Source: Gillisella taibaishanensis (GTDB lineage Bacteria > Pseudomonadota > Alphaproteobacteria > Rhizobiales > Rhizobiaceae). Taken from it: DNA of 64,000 nt. Positions within the stretch are counted from its first letter, which is position 1. Every line of letters starts with the position of its first letter. Below, piece by piece: positions 57,323-64,000 of the stretch. The notes under the pieces are model-generated. The model made no database searches. It saw only the letters and a list, made by a program, of their open reading frames with translations, and was not told the origin of the DNA. The translations under genes were made by a program, and so were the position numbers. Where the stretch lies: positions 682,001-746,000 of the forward strand of contig NZ_MKIN01000022.1 in assembly GCF_001938985.1 (NCBI RefSeq), written 5' to 3'.

Positions 57323-58030
57323 TCAAGCGATCTTGCGCGCCGATACCCGCCCCATCGGATGCAGCGAATGCACGACCAGCGGCGCCCCCGGCTCCCGCTC
57401 GACGAACAGCGCCAGATTTGAAAACACCACCGACCCCTGCAGCACCGGCGCGAAATAGGTGGCGGCGGCCTGGTGAATCCGATCACGCTGGCTCATGGCG
57501 ACCGGCCCGGTCAGCGGCATGTAGAACCGATATTCGTCCAGCACGTGCGGATCGCCCCAGCGGTAGAGGTTGGCAAATTGCGGCGCGCTCAATCGCTCAG
57601 GCGCCATGCGCTCGATCTCCGCATCGCTGAGCGGTGCGCGGAACCGGTCGAAATTCTGCACGACCAGGGAGGCGACCCGTTCGAGCTGGTTCGACGGCTG
57701 GGCGAGCGTCAGTGCGCAGAAGTCGCCAAGCCGCGCAACTTCCAGGCCAGACAGAGTGAAAGGCTCGACGATGCCGGCAAAATGCATCAGCTCGCGCAGC
57801 AGCTGCGCCTCGCTCGCCTCTTCATGCAGGGCAAAGGGCGCCTTCAGGCAGGCATGAAAACCGCTGCGCCGGGGCAGCGCGGTATGAAAAGCGAGGTCGT
57901 GCAGGCCAAACCCAGGCAGAGCAGGATGTTCCACCGGTTCGCCGGAATAAACATTGCGTCCCAGCCAGCTTGCGGCCGCGAGCGACAAAGGATCACGCGC
58001 AGAAGGTGTATAGCAGATCGAATATCGCAT
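57323..58030 (-). CDS. DUF1045 family protein (2H-phosphoesterase-like)
   Basis: A 235-residue cytoplasmic protein opening MRYSICYTP. The segment FHACLKAPF (H-x-x-L) and a later HSLHPMG resemble the paired histidine motifs of 2H phosphoesterases; relatives are annotated as phosphonate-metabolism proteins. No phosphonate genes are here. It lies about 145 bases before puuE on the same strand, so a link with ureide metabolism is more likely. ATG 58030 has GGAGG eight bases upstream. Confidence 0.75.
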   Translation of the reverse strand: MRYSICYTPSARDPLSLAAASWLGRNVYSGEPVEHPALPGFGLHDLAFHTALPRRSGFHACLKAPFALHEEASEAQLLRELMHFAGIVEPFTLSGLEVARLGDFCALTLAQPSNQLERVASLVVQNFDRFRAPLSDAEIERMAPERLSAPQFANLYRWGDPHVLDEYRFYMPLTGPVAMSQRDRIHQAAATYFAPVLQGSVVFSNLALFVEREPGAPLVVHSLHPMGRVSARKIA

Positions 58031-58089
58031 GCGAGTGGCCTCCGGCAGCGACGGGCATCTCACGGACGCACCAGGAACGCTGCAAATAT

Positions 58090-58106
58090 TTGTATTTTTT
58101 ATACAA
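58090..58106. promoter_or_regulatory. AT-rich inverted repeat before the DUF1045-puuE genes
   Basis: TTGTAT-N5-ATACAA lies 60 bases upstream of the DUF1045 start in a 334-base gap. The half-site resembles GntR-family operators (TGTATACA), but the spacing is unusual. No second copy was noticed upstream of the other purine genes. The rest of the gap shows nothing recognisable. Confidence 0.35.
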
Positions 58107-58364
58107 TTTTCAATTCACGGCATGCTTGACCGGTGTTGCCCGGCCCTGGCGGAACAGAATCACTCCCATTCGGTATTCCGCATGGGCTGTCAGATAGGCG
58201 ATTTGCATGACACTATGACGAAAGATAGCAGTGCTGAATTCACTTTAGACGGGAAATCACAGCGGCTTGATCGAAGTCGGGCATGTCGGCAGCATGTCGC
58301 AATCCGTCCGAAAGACTGTTTTATTCGCGACGATAGCGCGTGAAGCCCTGGGGTAGAGCACGGT

Positions 58365-59558
58365 TCAGGCCGGGTTCTGCGGTCTCGAGGCGACCTGCAG
58401 ATGATGGGCGAAGGTGAAACCCGGCGGCAAAACCGGCTCTTCGCCAAAGATCGGCCGCAGTGCCTGGCGGGCCAGGCTATGGGCAAGGCCGAAGCTGATC
58501 TTGAAGCCGCCGGTGAGCGCGATCAGCCTGGGGTGATCGGGATGGGCGCCAACCATCGGATCGCGGTCGATCGCCTTCGGCCGCAGCCCCGCCCAGCGCT
58601 CCACCACCGGCGCCTCAGCCAGAGACGGCACCAGCCGGCGGGCCTTGGCGATCAGGGTTTCCAATTGCTCGTCCGTGGACGAGGGCTCCGTCCAGCGATT
58701 TTCGCTGGTGCTGCCGATGGCCACATGCCCGCCCTCATGCGGCACGGCATAGACGCCATCGAGATAGATCAGCGGCAAATCGGGATCGATATCGGCCTTC
58801 AGAAGCGCCGCCTGCCCCTTCACGGCCATACCAAGGGGCTGGGCATCGTCCGGGCTGAACCGGTTAAGCAGCGGAAAACTCCCTACCCCGGCCGTGATGA
58901 TGGCATGGCCAAAGCTGATCGTCCGACCATCCGCCAGTTCTGCCAGTTGCCGATCAGGATCGACGGCCTTTACCGCAGCACCTTCAATGATCCGGCAGCG
59001 CGACGACGCAGACAGTCCCACCTTCAGCGCCGCCGTGAGCCCGCGCGGCGACACCCGCGCAGCCAGCGTGTCATGCACCAGGCCGGCACCGGTCACCGCC
59101 GCATCCGGCCAGCCGTCGCCGGCCGGCGAGCGGTCGATGACACCCCAGGCAAATTGCCGATCGCCGGCCCGCCAGGCGGTGACGGCGTCCTTTTGATGGC
59201 GCTCGGCGATCACCCGAAGATGCGGCTTGGGTAGTGGAATGAGCCGACCGGACCGACGGTAGCCAACGGCAATTCCGGTCTCTTCTTCCAGCAGGCGCGC
59301 TTCATCCTCCAGCGCCAGCAGCGCTTCGAACTGGAACTGCTTCTTGGTGTCCCATTTATCCGGCATATAAGGCATCAGCGCCCCGAGCAGCCCGCCGCTT
59401 GCACCGCTGGCGAGGGTAGCGCCATCGACCAGAGCCACATCAAGTCCGGCTTGAACCGCAAACCGCGCCGCCCAGAGGCCCATAATGCCTCCACCGACGA
59501 TGAGAACATCGGGCCGCAGTTGACCGGAGACCGAAGCCGTCCTATCGCCTGTTTCCAT
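58365..59558 (-). CDS. FAD-dependent DAO-family oxidoreductase (MnmC C-terminal-like)
   Basis: A 397-residue flavoprotein with the dinucleotide loop VLIVGGGIMGLWAA near residue 18 and GASGGLLGALMPYMP, similar in pattern to the oxidase half of E. coli MnmC (GASGNRQGALYP). A C-terminal LTGGFKISFGLAHSLA completes the FAD site. The natural partner, a MnmD-like methyltransferase, is divergently encoded next door. If correct, this is a separate cmnm5s2U34 oxidase; otherwise a glycine- or D-amino-acid-type oxidase. ATG 59558 shares bases with the neighbour's ATG. GGAG lies eight bases before it. Confidence 0.8.
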   Translation of the reverse strand: METGDRTASVSGQLRPDVLIVGGGIMGLWAARFAVQAGLDVALVDGATLASGASGGLLGALMPYMPDKWDTKKQFQFEALLALEDEARLLEEETGIAVGYRRSGRLIPLPKPHLRVIAERHQKDAVTAWRAGDRQFAWGVIDRSPAGDGWPDAAVTGAGLVHDTLAARVSPRGLTAALKVGLSASSRCRIIEGAAVKAVDPDRQLAELADGRTISFGHAIITAGVGSFPLLNRFSPDDAQPLGMAVKGQAALLKADIDPDLPLIYLDGVYAVPHEGGHVAIGSTSENRWTEPSSTDEQLETLIAKARRLVPSLAEAPVVERWAGLRPKAIDRDPMVGAHPDHPRLIALTGGFKISFGLAHSLARQALRPIFGEEPVLPPGFTFAHHLQVASRPQNPA

Positions 59559-60336
59559 GACCCAATCTCCATTCTCAACCGATCCGATGCCAGACGATAG
59601 CGGGCCGCAAGCCGAGATAAGGCAAGAGGGGCCGCTGACCTGGCAGGACGGCGATATGCCCTATTCCACCGCCTTTGGCGATCATTTTTACTGCCAGACC
59701 GATGGCCGGCTGGAATGCGGCCATGTGTTTCTTGCCGGCAATCACCTGCCGGAACGCTGGAGCGAGCGCAAGGCGCAAGCCGGATCCGATGCCGCCACAT
59801 TTCGCATTGGCGAACTCGGCTTTGGCACCGGGCTGAACGCCATGGAGACCTGGCGGCAATGGCAGGAGACACGGCCGACTGATGGCCACCTTACCTTCGT
59901 ATCCTTCGAGCTTTATCCGATGCGCGGAGAAGATATCGACCGGGCGCTGTCGCGCTGGCCGCAGATCGACCGGGAGCGGCAGGGTCTGCTGTCGCTCTGG
60001 CCGGAGACCCCGCAAGGCCGTGTCGAACTCGACCTCGACGCCCAGACCCGGCTGATCGTCGTCTGCGGTGACGCGCTGACCTCGCTTACGGATTGGGCAG
60101 AGCCATTCGATGCCTGGTATCTCGACGGCTTTGCCCCTGCCCGCAACAGCGCCATGTGGTCGCTGGAGCTGATGACCCGGCTCTATGAACTGACCGCGCC
60201 GGGCGGCCGCTTCGCCACCTACGCCGCCGCCGGCTTCGTGCGCCGTAATCTCAAGGCGGCAGGCTTCGACATTGAGCGCCGTCCAGGCTTCGCTGGCAAG
60301 CGAGAAATGCTGTGTGGAGCAAGGGTGGAAGGTTGA
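59557..60336 (+). CDS. MnmD-like tRNA 5-aminomethyl-2-thiouridine methyltransferase domain protein
   Basis: A 259-residue SAM-dependent methyltransferase matching the N-terminal half of bifunctional MnmC. It has the segment FGDHFYC, the cofactor-site segment FRIGELGFGTGLN, and DAWYLDGFAPARNSAMWS. It should methylate nm5U34 of tRNA in the wobble position. ATG 59557 overlaps the divergent oxidase start; ATG 59587 is a possible alternative, but neither has a clear ribosome site. The fused oxidase half is missing, consistent with a split MnmC. Confidence 0.88.
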   Translation: MTQSPFSTDPMPDDSGPQAEIRQEGPLTWQDGDMPYSTAFGDHFYCQTDGRLECGHVFLAGNHLPERWSERKAQAGSDAATFRIGELGFGTGLNAMETWRQWQETRPTDGHLTFVSFELYPMRGEDIDRALSRWPQIDRERQGLLSLWPETPQGRVELDLDAQTRLIVVCGDALTSLTDWAEPFDAWYLDGFAPARNSAMWSLELMTRLYELTAPGGRFATYAAAGFVRRNLKAAGFDIERRPGFAGKREMLCGARVEG

Positions 60337-60543
60337 GGGGGAACCTGTGGTGCTGCGTCAAGCAGTGGTCCCTGACAGCTTGACCATCACTCTGGATTAA
60401 TGTGGAGAGTATTCACATCGATTACGCCTGAGCACCGACACTAAGGCAACCGCCATGCTGCGACCGTTTATACCGTCCCAAAATCATAAGCGTTCGAGGC
60501 AATTCTAAGAGGCGATTTGGGCCCGAACTGATCAGCCCAGACC

Positions 60544-63500
60544 TCACAAAGCCGTCTGCCAAAAGTTTTCGGCTTCAAAAACGTCCTCATCCCCGTTTGG
60601 GTCGACATCAAGCTCCACCACAGCGGAAATGCCGGCGCCGAGCCAGTAGCCGATGCAGTCGCGCAACCGGTCGGGGCTGACGGTTTCGAGCACGAGATCG
60701 TCGAGGCCGGCCTTGTGGCAGGCGGCCTTGTCATAGGTGGACAGGTCCGTGGCAAGGCCGATCAGCACCGTCGGCGTGTCCTGTCCGTGCCGCTCCTGCC
60801 GGCCGGTCGCGCGGTCCAACTCTTCCTCGGCGCGCATCTGGCGCACGACATCGAGCGCCCGTTCGCGATCCGTCACCAGATCGATCAGCATGATGGCCGG
60901 GCGTTGCAGGCGCCAAAGCGCAAGCGCCTCATGCTCCTCGGAGAGATAAGCATGGCCGATCTCGATGGACTGAAGAGCTCGCTGGAAGAAATCGCGCACT
61001 GCTCCACCGGAGGCCAGAATCAGCAGATCTGTCCGATCGCCCGCAAAAGACGCAGGGCGCGGCGGCAAATCATGGACAAGGGACGCTGGTGGTGCTGGGG
61101 AGTGAGGCCAAGATGGCGATGGCCCGGCGGCAACCTGATGGAGCAGGTCGCCGAGATCATCCCGACCGCTCCCCGGCTGGGCCAGTGTCTCCGAAGATCC
61201 CGCTTCGCGTCGTGCCGTGCGCAGAACATCAATCACGGCATTGCGCAGCAGATTTTCGCCGACCGGCTTGGCCAGTTGCACCTGCACATCAATCCCCTCG
61301 GCCGTACCGCTGGGATTTAAGGGAGCTTCGGTCGCCAGAAGAATGATCGCCAATCGTTCAAAGCGTGAATCGTTGCGAAGCTTTCGCACCAGATCCAGCC
61401 CCCCGTCACTGCGCCGGCAGCCATCGACCAGCAGCAGTTCAATGGGGCTACCCTGGCTTTCCGCCTGTTCCAGAACCGCCAGCGCCAAAGCGGGATCATC
61501 GACCGCGACGCCATCAAACCCCCAGCGAAACAGCTGATCGTTGAGAATGCCGCAGCCGATCGGACTGCTCTCGAAAGCCAGAACCCGCGCCCCGCGCAAA
61601 TGGAACCCGGCCAGGCTCGGCACTTTCTCGGCCCCGAGCGTGAAAGGCAGAGTGATCGTCACCGCCACGCCATGGCCCGGTTTGTTGTCCACCTCCAGCG
61701 TGCCGCCGAACAGATCGACCAAACCATAGGCGATCGACAGTCCGACGCCAGAACCATAGCGGTAATGCGACACTCCCACATGAGTTGGAAAGCGTGAAAA
61801 GGCAAGATCGCGTTGCTCTGCGGTAATACCGGAGCCGGTATCCTCGATGCGCAGCACCAGCCAGACGCGATCAGCCCCGGCCTTGGCATTGCTGGTTTCG
61901 TCATCCGAGGCAGGCCGGGGCATCTCGCTTTCGGACGGAATGGGACGAGACTCGTGGCGCATGCCGATATCGATCAGCACATGTCCCCGGTCCGTCGCCC
62001 TGATCGCCTCGCCCAGCAGATTGGTAAGAATTTGCCGGAGCCGCCCGGCATCGCCCGACAGCATATGGGTCAACTGTCCCTGGCCGCTTACCAGAAGTTC
62101 CAGATCCTTCTCCGTGGCGCGGCCGGCCATAAGCGTCACGACATCTTCCACCGCTGCCAGCGGATCGAACGGCGCAGAGCGTAATGTCAGACTGCCGTCA
62201 TCGATCTTGGAGAAGTCGAGAATGTCGTTGATGACAGTCAGCAGCGACCGGCCAGACTTGACGATCACATCGACGAAGGTCTTTTGCCGCGCGTCAAGCT
62301 GCGAGGCGAGCAGCAGCTCGGCCATACCAAGCACACCGTTCATCGGCGTACGGATCTCGTGGCTCATGCTGGCGAGGAAACGCGACTTGGCCTTGTCGGC
62401 GGCCTCGGCTTGAACGGCCAGCGTCGTCAGCTCCGCCTCCCGCCGCTTCGCCTCGCTGACATCGCCGATCACGAACAGCCACCGATCCTCCGCGCTGGCA
62501 ATGATGTCGATGCTGCGCCAAGCGCCATCGCGCCGCTGCACCACCGCTGTGGCAGAGCCATTCTGCCTGACCCCGGATTTCATCCGCTCGAAGAAGCGCT
62601 CGGAATCATCACCGAAATCGCCGCGCTTGGCGCAATAGTCCGCCAATTCCCGCCAATCCGCGCCGCCCACGACAAGCTGCGGCGACAGGTCCAGAATTTC
62701 GGCAAGCTTGTCGTTTCGGTAGAGAATACGGTCGCGCTGGATGACGCAGAGCCCCTGCGCCATGACCTGGGTCGCCTCTTCCAGCAGCTTACCCACATCC
62801 TGCAGCCGGGCGCGCGCCTCATCGATTTCGCGTTCGCGCAGCCGTTGCTCGGTATCGTCGGAAAAGGTCAGCATCGTCTGGCCATCATCGAGCGGCGACG
62901 CCGTAATGGCGATATGCCGACCATCGGCCAACACTACCTCGATCCGACTGACGTTGTTGAGATCGCGCAATTGCTGACTGTAGGCGGCAATCCGGCTTTC
63001 AAGACCAGCCTCCTCTTCGCTGGCCGTCAGCGGCCAACCCTCGGCATGGGCGTGCCTGAGATAGTCGGCAAAGGGCGTTCCAGTCAGAGGCTTTTCCTCG
63101 GGCCAGTTGGCCATGTTGCGCGCCATCGGGTTGGAAAAGGTCAACACCTGGTCGGCTCCGACAATCATGACCCCGACAGGCATGGTGCGCAGGATCGCCT
63201 CAATATCGTCATAGAGCTTTTCAGCCTGGGCCTTGGCTTCGCGCATATTGGCTTCGCCGATCTTCAGCAGCGACACATCCGCCAGCGTTCCAACGATATA
63301 GTGGGCGCCATCCGTCGCCTCGATCCGCTTCAGGCTGGTCAAAAGCGGCACGGTACTACCGTTGGGCATCACGATCAGCTGCTCACGCTCGGTCGTGCAG
63401 CCGGTCTCCAGCACCTCGAGATTTTCCGCACGCAGCATTTCGGCCTCGGCCGGAAACATCTCGTCCTCGCGCAGACCGTAGAAACGCGTGCGGTCACCAC

Positions 63501-64000
63501 CGAGCATCTGCTCGTAAGCCGCATTGGCAAACACCAGCCGGCGTTCGCTGTCGCGCAGAAATACCGGCTCCGGCACATTTTCGAGCGCGGCGCGATAAAG
63601 GCTGCTTTCGCGCTCATAGGTCTGAGCTTCCGTGATATCGCTGTAGAGCAGCAGGCTCTGGCCATTGTCCAGCCGGCGGGCGGTGACTGAAATCACGCGT
63701 CCGCTTGCCAGATTGAACTGCCGAGGGCACCCTTCGTCAATGAGACTGCAGAGAAAGTCTGGTGCCTCACCGGCATCATTCTCCTCGGGCGCCTTACCGA
63801 TCTGACCGTCCAGGTAAGACCCAAGTAGCGCCCGGAACGGCATGCCCACCGAAATCTCGAGGCTTAGCCCATCGAGGATCTCGGTAAAATTCCTGTTGAA
63901 ATAGACGATATGCTCGTCCGCATCGAGCAGCAGCACGCCAAGCGGAAGGAGGTCGAGAAGCATGGCATGATCCGCACCCGGAGCGAACAGCGCGGCACCT
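60544..64000 (-). CDS. Multi-PAS hybrid sensor histidine kinase (N-terminus beyond window)
   Basis: The frame stays open to base 64000, so the protein is at least 1151 residues and its start is outside. Counted from an internal Met at 63963, there are PAS domains at about 1-110, 125-235, 245-370 and 385-500. The HisKA domain has SMSHEIRTPMNG (His near 534) and a HATPase domain follows with SGITAEQRD and GSGVGLSIAYG. Two receiver-like domains follow at about 790-895 and 975-1105. They keep a central Asp (LLLVDG, MLIDL) but have lost the paired acidic residues at their starts, so they look degenerate. No clear membrane segment is seen in the visible part. The signal is unknown. Confidence 0.9.
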   Translation of the reverse strand, partial: GAALFAPGADHAMLLDLLPLGVLLLDADEHIVYFNRNFTEILDGLSLEISVGMPFRALLGSYLDGQIGKAPEENDAGEAPDFLCSLIDEGCPRQFNLASGRVISVTARRLDNGQSLLLYSDITEAQTYERESSLYRAALENVPEPVFLRDSERRLVFANAAYEQMLGGDRTRFYGLREDEMFPAEAEMLRAENLEVLETGCTTEREQLIVMPNGSTVPLLTSLKRIEATDGAHYIVGTLADVSLLKIGEANMREAKAQAEKLYDDIEAILRTMPVGVMIVGADQVLTFSNPMARNMANWPEEKPLTGTPFADYLRHAHAEGWPLTASEEEAGLESRIAAYSQQLRDLNNVSRIEVVLADGRHIAITASPLDDGQTMLTFSDDTEQRLREREIDEARARLQDVGKLLEEATQVMAQGLCVIQRDRILYRNDKLAEILDLSPQLVVGGADWRELADYCAKRGDFGDDSERFFERMKSGVRQNGSATAVVQRRDGAWRSIDIIASAEDRWLFVIGDVSEAKRREAELTTLAVQAEAADKAKSRFLASMSHEIRTPMNGVLGMAELLLASQLDARQKTFVDVIVKSGRSLLTVINDILDFSKIDDGSLTLRSAPFDPLAAVEDVVTLMAGRATEKDLELLVSGQGQLTHMLSGDAGRLRQILTNLLGEAIRATDRGHVLIDIGMRHESRPIPSESEMPRPASDDETSNAKAGADRVWLVLRIEDTGSGITAEQRDLAFSRFPTHVGVSHYRYGSGVGLSIAYGLVDLFGGTLEVDNKPGHGVAVTITLPFTLGAEKVPSLAGFHLRGARVLAFESSPIGCGILNDQLFRWGFDGVAVDDPALALAVLEQAESQGSPIELLLVDGCRRSDGGLDLVRKLRNDSRFERLAIILLATEAPLNPSGTAEGIDVQVQLAKPVGENLLRNAVIDVLRTARREAGSSETLAQPGSGRDDLGDLLHQVAAGPSPSWPHSPAPPASLVHDLPPRPASFAGDRTDLLILASGGAVRDFFQRALQSIEIGHAYLSEEHEALALWRLQRPAIMLIDLVTDRERALDVVRQMRAEEELDRATGRQERHGQDTPTVLIGLATDLSTYDKAACHKAGLDDLVLETVSPDRLRDCIGYWLGAGISAVVELDVDPNGDEDVFEAENFWQTAL

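Noticed and set aside
62284..63690. 468-codon plus-strand frame
   Set aside because: Antisense to the PAS sensor kinase; composition typical of a reverse-complement shadow.

Overview
The window is about 60% GC chromosomal DNA from an alphaproteobacterium of the Rhizobiaceae (Rhizobium/Agrobacterium/Allorhizobium type). This rests on the divergent glnII-gstI pair with an NtrC site and a sigma-54 promoter, a BacA/SbmA-type peptide transporter, PuuD-type urate hydroxylase, a PiT phosphate carrier, and several families of rhizobial intergenic hairpin repeats. No rRNA, tRNA, CRISPR array, transposase or phage gene was seen. The first and last genes are cut by the window edges.

Layout. 0-6 kb: tail of an unknown gene, an orphan branched-chain amino-acid type binding protein, an aldose-1-epimerase-like gene overlapping a CPT-like kinase, adenine deaminase, and a potassium-channel-like protein with a zinc ribbon. 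6-14.3 kb: M23 peptidase, GH13 alpha-glucosidase, GT4 glycosyltransferase, der, a YfgM-like TPR protein, NnrU. 14.4-22.4 kb: polysaccharide deacetylase, BacA/SbmA, an MFS carrier, a small conserved ORF, map, a luciferase-like oxidoreductase, glpK. 22.7-36.2 kb: 3-hydroxybutyrate dehydrogenase, then a purine block (xdhABC, a TPR-sulfotransferase, puuD, guanine deaminase, and an NMT1-type ABC transporter with a structured leader). 36.2-44.2 kb: an AT-rich hypothetical, the phosphate transporter, GNAT, a broken HIT gene, a TctDE-like two-component pair, a metallophosphoesterase-uraH-allA operon, and a small membrane protein. 44.4-51.1 kb: an orphan one-module NRPS (C-A-PCP-TE, predicted to load glycine), a gene-poor kilobase, glnII and gstI. 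51.1-64 kb: uraD, an alcohol dehydrogenase, DUF992, CsbD, a diguanylate cyclase, puuE with a DUF1045 gene, an FAD oxidase divergent from a MnmD-like methyltransferase, and a large PAS sensor kinase running off the end.

The unifying theme is purine salvage and oxidation. Adenine and guanine deaminases feed XdhABC. PuuD makes 5-hydroxyisourate, UraH and UraD take it to allantoin, PuuE opens allantoin to allantoate, and AllA cleaves ureidoglycolate. Only the allantoate-to-ureidoglycolate step is missing here. The genes lie in six separate clusters over 55 kb, mixed with unrelated genes and with no dedicated regulator gene. Nitrogen assimilation (glnII under NtrC/sigma-54) lies in the same neighbourhood. 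The most unusual items are the orphan glycine-type NRPS, the possible xanthine/urate riboswitch ahead of the NMT1-type transporter, the HIT pseudogene, the divergent start codons sharing CATG, and an M23 peptidase lacking an expected zinc ligand.
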